64,000 nt of DNA from Alistipes sp. (GTDB lineage Bacteria; Bacteroidota; Bacteroidia; Bacteroidales; Rikenellaceae): contig JAGBEH010000007.1 in assembly GCA_017937125.1 (NCBI GenBank), forward strand, positions 372,001 to 436,000. The letters are read 5' to 3'. The notes beneath the pieces were generated by a model. It had not been told where the DNA came from, ran no database searches, and was given only the letters and a program-made list of their open reading frames with translations. The translations under genes and the position numbers were made by a program. Shown here one piece after another: positions 24,724 to 32,614 of this stretch (its first letter is position 1; every line of letters begins with the position of its first letter).

Positions 24724-27354
24724 ATGGAATTGAAAAAACTTATGTTGGGCATCGCCGCCGCAACCGTCGTCGGGTTGCCGTCGGTTTTCGCCCGTGACAG
24801 ACAGGACGATCCGAAAGCGGATGACCGTGCCGTAGTGGTTGCGGGGAATGCCCGTTTTACGGTGCTTACGCCTCAGCTTATACGTATGGAGTGGAGCGAG
24901 GACGGGAAGTTCGAAGATCGTGCGACGCTGACTTTCGTAAATCGTAAATTGCCCGTTCCCGAATTTTCGGTGCGCAACAATCGTTCGAAAACGGTGATTA
25001 AAACGGCCGATGTTACGCTTACGTATGTAAATAACGGCAAGTTCTCGCCCGAGAACCTTAAGGCCGAGTTCATACTCAACGGCAAGAAAGTCGTTTGGAA
25101 ATACGGCGATGAGGATACGGAAAATCTTATGGGTACGACACGTACGCTCGACCGTTGCGACGGATGGAAACTCGGCAAGGAGCCTATGGAGAAAGGCTTG
25201 CTGTCGCGTTCGGGATGGAGCATCGTGGACGAATCGAAACGCCATATCTTCGCCGATACCGATTCGCATTGGGAGAAATGGGTCGAAAGCCGTTCGGATG
25301 CGGACCGTCTCGACCTCTATCTGTTCGCATACGGCCACGATTATATGAAAGCTATGGGTGATTACGTGAAGGTCGCGGGGCGTATACCTCTGCCCCCGAA
25401 GTATGTTTTCGGCTATTGGTGGAGCCGTTACTGGCAGTATTCGGACAACGAACTCGTCGATCTTATGAATATTATGAAGAGTCTCGATATTCCGATCGAT
25501 GTGCTGATTGTCGATATGGACTGGCACGAGACGTGGTCGCTGCGCCGCAAGGACGCTCCCAAGGACGAGTACGGCCAGCGTATCGGATGGACTGGATATA
25601 CGTGGAAAAAGCAGCTGTTCCCCTCGCCGTCCAATTTCCTGTCGTGGTGTCACAACAATAAACTCAAGACCTCGCTCAACCTTCATCCCGCATCGGGCAT
25701 CGAACCTTTCGAGGAGCCTTACGAACGCTTTACTAAGGCCTACGGCTGGCAGGAAAAGGGTAAGGGCGTGCCTTTCCGCATCGACGAACAGAAGTGGGCG
25801 GACTGTTATTTCGACACGGTGCTCGGCCCGATGGAGAAGGACGGCGTCGATTTCTGGTGGCTCGACTGGCAGCAGTGGCTCGACAGCAAGTACACGAAGG
25901 GGTTGAGCAACACGTTCTGGCTCAATTACACCTTCTTCAAGCATATGGACGAAGCGGGCGACGAGCGTCCGTTGATCTATCATCGTTGGGGCGGGCTCGG
26001 TTCGCATCGCTATCAGGTCGGTTTCTCGGGCGATACGCGTACGTCGTGGGAGACGCTCGGGTTCCTTCCGTGGTTCACGGCCACCGCATCCAATGTCGGC
26101 TACGGCTATTGGGGACACGATATCGGCGGTCATATGTTCCGCAAGGGCGACAATACTACCGATCCCGAACTCTATACCCGATGGTTGCAGTACGGCGTGT
26201 TCACCCCCATCTTCAAAACGCATTGTACGAAAGACCGCCGTATCGAGCGCCGCATATGGCAGTTCCCCGAGCATATGTTCTATATGCGCGATGCCATACG
26301 TTTGCGCTATGACCTGGCACCTTATATATATAATGCCGCGCGTCAGGCGTACGATACGGGAGTGTCGATTTGCCGTCCGATGTATTATTACTATCCCGAA
26401 GCCGACGAGGCTTACGATATGAAGGAGCAGTTTATGTTCGGCGACGACATCCTCGCGACGGCCGTAGCGGCTCCCGCGGACAAGACTACGGGACTTGCCC
26501 CGCGTGTGATGTGGTTCCCCGAGGGACAGTGGTTCGACTGCGCGAGCGGTGCTATGATCGACGGCGGCAAGGTCGATACCCTCTATTATACCATAGGCGA
26601 AAATCCCTATTTCGTGCGTGCGGGGTCGATTATTCCGAAAAATCCGTCTACGGTCGAAAATCTTCAGGACGAGTGCAATACTCTGGTTCTGGAGGTAATC
26701 GCGGGCGGTAACGGCGAGACGACTTTGTATGAAGACGACGGAAAGGCCAAAGATTATGCGACGGTTTATGCTACGACGAAGATAACGAAGACGGTAGACG
26801 GCAATAAGATCCGTGTAAAGATCTCGCCGCGTGAAGGCGGCTATGCCGATGCGGCCGAAAAACGCGCTTACGAATTGCGTTTCCCCGCGCATTTCCCGCC
26901 ACGCAGGGTTACGGTGAACGGCTCGGAACTCGTCTATTCCCGTTTCCCGTCGGCAGGCGAGTGGGGTTATGACGGATATACGCTCGCGCCGGTCGTGTAT
27001 GTGGGCGATGTCGATAATTCCGAGGGTTGCGTCGTGGAACTCGAATTCGACGATACGGCAATGGCACAGCAGCCGCGCCTGTATGGCAAGCAGGGCGTAT
27101 TCCGCCGTTGCGTGGTACTGACGCCCGAGTTCAAGGAGGAGTATGCCAAGTGCTACGACGCATACGCGATGCTGCCGTCCGAGTATCTCAATGTATCGCA
27201 GGCTCCGAATTTCATAATGGAGTATCCGTCCGAGATAGTCAAGTGGCTCGACAGATACGATGCCGATATAAATAATGTAGTACCCGCTATCGAGAAGATA
27301 AACGGTATGAATCCCGCATTCGTGTCGCGTATTCGGGCGCAGATCGTGCGGTAA
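24724..27354 (+). CDS. Secreted glycoside hydrolase family 31 (alpha-glucosidase/alpha-xylosidase type)
   Basis: 876 residues. A Sec signal (MELKKLMLGIAAATVVGLPSVFA) precedes the N-terminal beta-sandwich of GH31, the (beta/alpha)8 barrel and C-terminal beta domains. The nucleophile motif VDFWWLDWQQW gives Asp at about 381, and GFSGDTRTSWETL gives the acid/base Asp near 437. HDIGGHMF is also a GH31 hallmark. GH31 enzymes release alpha-linked glucose, xylose or related sugars by a retaining mechanism; substrate preference cannot be fixed from motifs. The enzyme is probably periplasmic or outer-membrane located. It stands alone after the regulator, with its own promoter and terminator. The last ~40 residues beyond the usual end have no assigned role. 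Confidence 0.88.
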   Translation: MELKKLMLGIAAATVVGLPSVFARDRQDDPKADDRAVVVAGNARFTVLTPQLIRMEWSEDGKFEDRATLTFVNRKLPVPEFSVRNNRSKTVIKTADVTLTYVNNGKFSPENLKAEFILNGKKVVWKYGDEDTENLMGTTRTLDRCDGWKLGKEPMEKGLLSRSGWSIVDESKRHIFADTDSHWEKWVESRSDADRLDLYLFAYGHDYMKAMGDYVKVAGRIPLPPKYVFGYWWSRYWQYSDNELVDLMNIMKSLDIPIDVLIVDMDWHETWSLRRKDAPKDEYGQRIGWTGYTWKKQLFPSPSNFLSWCHNNKLKTSLNLHPASGIEPFEEPYERFTKAYGWQEKGKGVPFRIDEQKWADCYFDTVLGPMEKDGVDFWWLDWQQWLDSKYTKGLSNTFWLNYTFFKHMDEAGDERPLIYHRWGGLGSHRYQVGFSGDTRTSWETLGFLPWFTATASNVGYGYWGHDIGGHMFRKGDNTTDPELYTRWLQYGVFTPIFKTHCTKDRRIERRIWQFPEHMFYMRDAIRLRYDLAPYIYNAARQAYDTGVSICRPMYYYYPEADEAYDMKEQFMFGDDILATAVAAPADKTTGLAPRVMWFPEGQWFDCASGAMIDGGKVDTLYYTIGENPYFVRAGSIIPKNPSTVENLQDECNTLVLEVIAGGNGETTLYEDDGKAKDYATVYATTKITKTVDGNKIRVKISPREGGYADAAEKRAYELRFPAHFPPRRVTVNGSELVYSRFPSAGEWGYDGYTLAPVVYVGDVDNSEGCVVELEFDDTAMAQQPRLYGKQGVFRRCVVLTPEFKEEYAKCYDAYAMLPSEYLNVSQAPNFIMEYPSEIVKWLDRYDADINNVVPAIEKINGMNPAFVSRIRAQIVR

Positions 27355-27382
27355 ACGGCGATTTACGCATCGGTTTCTATAA

Positions 27383-27420
27383 GGGACCGCCTTTCTTCGG
27401 GGAGGGCGGTCCCGTTTTTT
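27383..27420 (+). terminator. Intrinsic terminator of GH31
   Basis: A 9-bp GC-rich stem (27383-27391 with 27405-27413), then GTTTTTT. It starts 29 bases after the GH31 stop. Confidence 0.88.
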
Positions 27421-27849
27421 GTCTGTTTCGGATGAGCGATGAAAAACATCCGTTATGAATTTTTGATGATATTGTCATTTCACTTTTTTGTCGTGAAAAT
27501 TTGTTTTTTGATATTTTATTTGTACTTTCGTACATAATTTAATCGCCATATGGCGCGATTGGCCTACGATTACGAAACGAAACGATTCAATTAAAACGAC
27601 GATGATGGCAGATCTTTTATGCTGGTTATTTGAGGATTATTCGTTCCGAGCCCATAGAATTACGGGTCTCGTAGGCAAAAATCCCCCCCCCCTCGGATCT
27701 GAGGATTCGATAGCGTATAACATACTGTATATCAGATATTTACACGAGTATATAATGCCCGTTTGCGGCATTGTGTACTCGTGTTTTCGTATTGTACCCC
27801 GTTTCGGGGGTCGTATGTTCGTTCGAACAAACCTAAAACTTTCATATTT
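27421..27849 (+). other. Long intergenic/leader region with C10 tract
   Basis: Between the GH31 terminator and the first gene of locus 1. It contains the promoter, a 12-bp palindrome, a run of ten C (27683-27692) and a possible small ORF (separate entry). The GC content is visibly lower than in the neighbouring genes. No RNA gene was recognised. Confidence 0.7.
27500..27530 (+). promoter_or_regulatory. Promoter of SusCD locus 1
   Basis: TTTG at 27500-27503 (-33) is separated by 19 bases from TACTTTCG at 27523-27530, a one-mismatch TAnnTTTG -7 box. The leader to the first lipoprotein gene would be about 310 bases. A 12-bp perfect palindrome (CGCCATATGGCG) lies at 27544-27555, just after the expected start, and could be an operator or RNA hairpin. 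Confidence 0.6.
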
Positions 27850-27853
27850 ATGA
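27602..27853 (+). CDS. Possible 83-codon leader ORF containing a C10 tract
   Basis: An open frame starting at ATG 27602 (or 27605) after A-rich sequence. It reads through the C10 tract as KNPPPLG and ends at TGA 27851-27853, which overlaps the ATG (27850) of the lipoprotein gene as ATGA. The peptide has no signal, no recognisable domain and a mixed hydrophobic/basic composition. One extra or one missing C leads to a stop within about ten codons. It could be a chance ORF. The overlap with the next start and the homopolymer make a translationally coupled, slippage-controlled leader worth testing. Confidence 0.3.
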   Translation: MMADLLCWLFEDYSFRAHRITGLVGKNPPPLGSEDSIAYNILYIRYLHEYIMPVCGIVYSCFRIVPRFGGRMFVRTNLKLSYL

Positions 27854-30387
27854 TTCTGACTTTACCTAAATCATTGCGATTTTTCTCGTATGCCGCAGTC
27901 GTGCTGTCTACGGTTTTGTGTTGTGCGTGCAGCAAGGGCGGCGATGATCTTCCCGATCCGAATGATAAACCCGATCCGGATCCCGATGATAAATATGAGG
28001 ATATAAAGGTCGTAGACGGCAAGGTGCGCTTCTATTTGAGCGAAGCCGAAGATGCCGCCCGCAGAATTATGGGGATTCCCGCACATAAGTGGGATGCGGG
28101 CGATATAGTCGCGGTAAACGGCAAATCCTACGCTATCGAGACGGATGATAAGGGTAACAAATATGTCGAAGTGACGGCGTCGGGTTCGGGCTCTTATAAT
28201 GCCAACCTGACGGTCGCGGCTTCGAAAAAGTGGTACGGAGCTTCCGTTTACGCCGACCTGAAAATCCCGTACTCCCAATTCTGGTCGAAGACGGCGGCAT
28301 CGATGGACAGCTATCCGATGTTTGCGATGTACAGCAAGGAGACGGGCAACAAATTGGTGTTCAACGATTGCTTCGCCGTTTTGGATGTCGCGCTGACCGG
28401 CTCGGCCAAAATCGTTTCGGTAAAGGTGGAAAACCTTGCGGGGAAGGCTTTGGCGGGTTTTGCCAACTACAACTCCGCACGCGGTACGGTGAACATAACC
28501 AAAGGTTTGGATTTCGCCGTTCTGAACTGCACGGACGACGGTAAGTACGTGGCGTTGAAAAGTTCTGCGCCATCGCATTTCTGCCTGCCTATAGCGCCTG
28601 CGAATTATTCGGACGGGCTGCGCATTACCGTGTGCGATGCTGACCACCGTGCTATGGTTCATACGGTTCCTGCCGCGCAACTCGTAGCGGGCAAGCATTT
28701 TACCGTCGAACTGAAATATGCGCCCGACAGCGATCTCGTATTCTTCGAGTCGTTCGATAATTTCGTTTGGGGCGGAAATATTATGGGCGGCTCCTCTTCG
28801 ATAGGGTTTGCTCCGAACGATGCGAAGGTTGCGTGGGATACGGGCATCGACCGCGACGGGTATGCCGATTCGTATGCGGAGGTGTCCTGCGATGTTGCGG
28901 GTACGGGATTCCTGCAATCGAACGATTGGGCTAAGGATGTCAGCGGCAAAACCGTTGCCACCTCCCACGTCGTTACCGATTCTTACGTCACGAGCCGCAA
29001 TCTCGGCGACTGGACATATATGTTCCGCGTACAGGAGTATCAGGGCTGCGTGACCGTGGGCGGAGCTACGACGACGCGCGGCATTATGCAGACGGGCAAT
29101 CTGGCCAATATCGACGGTATGCGCCCCGTGAAGATCTCTTTCGACTATTGTCCCCAAAGCGGTGCTACGGACAATATGTTGTTCGAGGTGCTCAACGGAG
29201 GTTTCATCGAGACCGTGACGCTGAACGGCCGTCCCGTCGAACTGAACGACAATAATTCCGGATACAAAGCTAACGGCTCGCTGTATGTGGCTGACAGGAA
29301 TGCCGTCAGGATTCCGTCGAGCGACATTGCCGCCAAAGAGTGGAACAGAGTGGAGGTTACCGTCCGTAACGCGACCGACGGGACGATGCTGTATTGGGCG
29401 GGCAATGATGCGCTGACGGCAGGCAAACACGGTTTTTATGTGGATAATGTCGAAGTGCGCGTAATTGGTGAACCGTATGTGCGCCCCGCAAATACTCTCC
29501 GCGTGCTTTACTGGAACATCCAGAACGGTATGTGGTCGGACCAGCACAACAACTACGACAATTTCGTGAAGTGGGTGAAGAAATATAATCCCGATGTCTG
29601 CGTATGGTGCGAATCCGAAACGATCTACAAGGACCATACCGATGCGTCGCAGTCGGCTTCATTGAGATTCCTGCCCGCAGGATGGGGCTCGCTTGCAGCC
29701 CGTTACGGCCATTCGTACGCGGCTACGGGCGGAGACCGCGACAACTATTCGCAGACGATAACTTCCAGATATCCTATCGAAACCCTGCTTAAGATAACCG
29801 ATTCGGATGTGGCGGGCAAGCCCATTTCGCACGGCGCTGCCATTCAGCAGGTGAATGTCAATGGCAAACTCATCAATGTCGTGACCCTTCATATGTGGCC
29901 GCAGGCCTATGCATACGGCGTTACGGGCGAAGCGAACCGCAACGAAAGCGCGAGCAGGAAAGAGGGCGATTATTATCGCGAGTTCGAGATAAAGTACATT
30001 ATAAAGGAGACTATCAATAATTCCAAATATGCGGCACAGCAGGATTGGCTGATGATGGGCGACTTCAACTCCCGTTCGAGGCTCGACGAATGGTACTACA
30101 ATTACGGCGATCTGAACGATACGCGCTATCTGGTGCATAACCATATTCTCGACAATACGGATATGGTGGATATTATCGCCACCTATTATCCCGGATGCTT
30201 CATCACCTCTACGTACGGAACGGCGCGCATAGACTTTATGTACGCTTCGCCCTCGATGTACGGGACGATAGAGAATACCGTGACCGTGATGGACAAGTGG
30301 ACGACGGCCAAGCAGAGCCCGTATGTCTCCAATTTCTACGATCCGTCGGATCACCGTCCGATTTTAACCGACTTCAACCTGAAATAG
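27850..30387 (+). CDS. Fimbrillin-like/beta-sandwich/EEP nuclease-phosphatase fusion lipoprotein
   Basis: 845 residues. The lipoprotein signal (MILTLPKSLRFFSYAAVVLSTVLCCAC) is followed by an Asp/Pro linker (DPNDKPDPDPDD), a fimbrillin-like domain (about 45-290, with YPMFAMYSKETGNKLVF and the VLDVALTG strand pattern), a beta-sandwich (about 290-545, starting LVFFESFDNFVWGG) and a C-terminal EEP domain (547-845). EEP metal and catalytic residues are visible: WNIQNGMW, E588 in VCVWCES, D738-F-N740 in MMGDFNSRS, RIDFMY and D834-H835 in SDHRP. EEP enzymes cleave phosphodiesters or phosphomonoesters, as DNase I, sphingomyelinases and inositol phosphatases do. The usual Gln before the Glu is Cys. 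Surface location at the head of SusCD locus 1 is inferred. The ATG at 27850 is chosen because it begins the signal. Confidence 0.78.
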   Translation: MILTLPKSLRFFSYAAVVLSTVLCCACSKGGDDLPDPNDKPDPDPDDKYEDIKVVDGKVRFYLSEAEDAARRIMGIPAHKWDAGDIVAVNGKSYAIETDDKGNKYVEVTASGSGSYNANLTVAASKKWYGASVYADLKIPYSQFWSKTAASMDSYPMFAMYSKETGNKLVFNDCFAVLDVALTGSAKIVSVKVENLAGKALAGFANYNSARGTVNITKGLDFAVLNCTDDGKYVALKSSAPSHFCLPIAPANYSDGLRITVCDADHRAMVHTVPAAQLVAGKHFTVELKYAPDSDLVFFESFDNFVWGGNIMGGSSSIGFAPNDAKVAWDTGIDRDGYADSYAEVSCDVAGTGFLQSNDWAKDVSGKTVATSHVVTDSYVTSRNLGDWTYMFRVQEYQGCVTVGGATTTRGIMQTGNLANIDGMRPVKISFDYCPQSGATDNMLFEVLNGGFIETVTLNGRPVELNDNNSGYKANGSLYVADRNAVRIPSSDIAAKEWNRVEVTVRNATDGTMLYWAGNDALTAGKHGFYVDNVEVRVIGEPYVRPANTLRVLYWNIQNGMWSDQHNNYDNFVKWVKKYNPDVCVWCESETIYKDHTDASQSASLRFLPAGWGSLAARYGHSYAATGGDRDNYSQTITSRYPIETLLKITDSDVAGKPISHGAAIQQVNVNGKLINVVTLHMWPQAYAYGVTGEANRNESASRKEGDYYREFEIKYIIKETINNSKYAAQQDWLMMGDFNSRSRLDEWYYNYGDLNDTRYLVHNHILDNTDMVDIIATYYPGCFITSTYGTARIDFMYASPSMYGTIENTVTVMDKWTTAKQSPYVSNFYDPSDHRPILTDFNLK

Positions 30388-30391
30388 AATT

Positions 30392-31378
30392 ATGAAAAAC
30401 TTCAGATCCCTGATAGCTGTTGCGGCGTCGGCCGTAGCTCTCGTCGCATTGGCGCTGACACTCGAAAGTGCAAAACATCCGAAAGACACCCTGCGTCTGC
30501 TGTATTGGAATATCCAGAACGGCATGTGGGACGGTCAGGAGGATAACTACGACCGTTTCACGGATTGGGTGAAGGCACAGAATCCCGACGTATGCGTCTG
30601 GTGCGAGGCCAAATCCATATACAAGACGGGTACGGGTGAAAAAGCCGCTCCCGAAGATAATTATCTGCCCGATCATTGGGGCGAACTGGCAGCTCGTTAC
30701 GGCCATAAATATTGGTACAAAGGCGGCCAGCGCGACAATTATCCGCAGGTCATAACCTCGAAATATCCGATAGAGAACGTTGCGCGTATAATCGGAGAGA
30801 AGCCCGACAGCATTGTGTCGCACGGTGCCGGATGGGCCTATATCGAGAAAAACGGCCGCAGAATCAATATCGTAACGCTCCACACGTGGCCACAGGCCTA
30901 TGCGTTCAATGTCGCACGCGAACAGCGCGAGCAAAGCCGCAGGGAGCACGGCGGCGACCTCTATCGCCGTTTGGAGATAGAGTATATCTGCCGTCATACG
31001 ATTCTCACCGAACAGGATGCCGCGAACCAGATGTGGATGATGATGGGGGATTTCAATTCGCGGTCGGTGAAAGATAACTGGGTATACAAGTTTCCCGAGG
31101 ACGATACCCGTCTGTCAGTTAGCCGGTACGTGCTCGAGAATACTCCTTATATCGACATTATCGCCGAGCGCAACCCCAACAATTTTTACTCTTCGACCGG
31201 CGGTAAGTCGCGTATCGATTTCGTGTACTGCACCAAACCGCTCTATGACAGGATTACGGATGCCCGTATAGTCGATGATGCCTATACGAGACCTGTTCGC
31301 GATGCAAAGAAGATTTCGAATTTCTACCATCCGTCGGACCATCTGCCTATCATCGTGGATTTCGATTTGACCGAATAA
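30392..31378 (+). CDS. Secreted EEP family phosphodiesterase/phosphatase
   Basis: 328 residues, an EEP domain almost alone after an N-terminal export or anchor segment (about residues 6-27; no lipobox cysteine). It is closely similar to the EEP half of the preceding gene: LLYWNIQNGMWDGQEDNYDRF in sense, E72 in VCVWCEA, D220-F-N222 in MMGDFNSRS, RIDFVY and D316-H317 in SDHLP. It probably arose by duplication. It starts four bases after the previous stop. Nuclease, sphingomyelinase-like and sugar-phosphatase activities all remain possible. Confidence 0.8.
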   Translation: MKNFRSLIAVAASAVALVALALTLESAKHPKDTLRLLYWNIQNGMWDGQEDNYDRFTDWVKAQNPDVCVWCEAKSIYKTGTGEKAAPEDNYLPDHWGELAARYGHKYWYKGGQRDNYPQVITSKYPIENVARIIGEKPDSIVSHGAGWAYIEKNGRRINIVTLHTWPQAYAFNVAREQREQSRREHGGDLYRRLEIEYICRHTILTEQDAANQMWMMMGDFNSRSVKDNWVYKFPEDDTRLSVSRYVLENTPYIDIIAERNPNNFYSSTGGKSRIDFVYCTKPLYDRITDARIVDDAYTRPVRDAKKISNFYHPSDHLPIIVDFDLTE

Positions 31379-31417
31379 CACCAAATAACACCAACTAACC
31401 TTTTTATCAATTCAATT

Positions 31418-32572
31418 ATGAAAAAAACATTATTGATTAAGAGTTTCGTGCAATTCTCGCGAGGCTTGGTCTGCGTCGCCCTGACAGTGGCTGCCGCGAC
31501 TTCGGCCGTATCGTGCGAAGAGCACTCCAACTCCGAACGTAACGAGTCGATCGTGGTCTATGCGGACCTGGTCGAGCGAGAGCCTGTCGATGCCGTATGC
31601 GTCGATGCCAAGGGCGGTATCGCTCAGCTCTACGTAAAATCCAATGTCGATTTCACGGCGTCTTGGGAAGATGCCGATACTTCGCCTTGGATAACTGTTA
31701 CGGATTACTCCGCGAAAGATCCCGCAACGGGATATCGCGTGGTGACCCTGAAAGTCAAACCTCGTCACACAACGACGTGCTACTACACTCGCAGAACGGG
31801 TATGTTGATTCTTTCGGCCGTAAACGGCGGTTTGAACTACAACAAGTATGTGTCTGTGCATCAGGGTGCGACGGCGCGTGTCAGCTGGGATTTCGCGTCG
31901 CTGAAATACGGAAAGACCGATCCGCGCTTTACCGATGGCGAAACCTCTATCGATAATTGGACGGCGGCACAGAAAGCCTACGGTTTTACCTCTACGGTTA
32001 TCCCCGGCGAGACGGTGGCCCATTGCTATGGCAAGAACGGGTATCTCAAGCTCGGCGACGACAAGGGGCACGGAGCGGATCTCATTTCGCCGTTTACGTC
32101 CGACCTGCGTTACGATTCGCTGCTTATGGTCGCATTCCGTGCGGTTGCGTATACCGATCACGTCACGGGGAAGAAAGATGCCAACAAGATTACGGTAAGT
32201 GTGCTCGGCGGAGGTGTTATCGCCGATTTTGCCGAAGAAGGTAAGACTTCGATCGAACTGGAGGCCCCGTATTACGATGTGCAGAGCGATGAATTCCCCG
32301 ACAATATGTGGAAGAAAACCGATTTCCTGGTCTTCGTGAAAAGCACCAAAACCAATCCCATTACGGTAAATACGCAGGTGCGTATTACGTGCGGTTCGCT
32401 CTCGACGGCTTCGACAGAAAACAACCGCATATTTATCGATAACTTCTACATACGTCGTCTCACTGAAATCGACCAGCCTTATTTCGAGGAAAACGGCGGC
32501 AGCGGGAAAGACAATATTCTCGGCTCCGTCATTTACGACGATGCTGTCGATGATAATGTCGATGTGCAGTAG
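31418..32572 (+). CDS. BACON-type surface lipoprotein
   Basis: 384 residues with a lipoprotein signal ending TSAVSCEE (Cys at about 34). Residues ~45-150 resemble a BACON or Ig-like domain (FTASWEDADTSPWITVTDY, then a strand ending YNKYVSVHQGA). The C-terminal ~230 residues form a beta-sandwich-like region (YGKNGYLKLGDDKG; NRIFIDNFYIRRL) similar in style to carbohydrate-binding or choice-of-anchor domains. BACON domains bind glycans or mucin or act as spacers. It sits directly before SusC, like the 235-residue BACON lipoprotein near the start of locus 2. It probably helps bind or position substrate on the surface. No catalytic motif was seen. Confidence 0.65.
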   Translation: MKKTLLIKSFVQFSRGLVCVALTVAAATSAVSCEEHSNSERNESIVVYADLVEREPVDAVCVDAKGGIAQLYVKSNVDFTASWEDADTSPWITVTDYSAKDPATGYRVVTLKVKPRHTTTCYYTRRTGMLILSAVNGGLNYNKYVSVHQGATARVSWDFASLKYGKTDPRFTDGETSIDNWTAAQKAYGFTSTVIPGETVAHCYGKNGYLKLGDDKGHGADLISPFTSDLRYDSLLMVAFRAVAYTDHVTGKKDANKITVSVLGGGVIADFAEEGKTSIELEAPYYDVQSDEFPDNMWKKTDFLVFVKSTKTNPITVNTQVRITCGSLSTASTENNRIFIDNFYIRRLTEIDQPYFEENGGSGKDNILGSVIYDDAVDDNVDVQ

Positions 32573-32614
32573 GCGGATGTGTACAACAAGTTGTTTTACC
32601 TAAAAAGACTAATA

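Noticed and set aside
24715-26892. 725-codon open frame antisense to GH31
   Set aside because: The GH31 on the plus strand has a signal peptide, catalytic motifs, promoter and terminator. The antisense frame has a low-complexity Arg/Ile/His-rich product, which is what GC-skewed codon use produces.
27683-27692. C10 tract as an assembly artefact
   Set aside because: Cannot be excluded from sequence alone, but the second long C run at 45608-45616 sits in frame in a full-length gene, which argues that such tracts are real in this genome.
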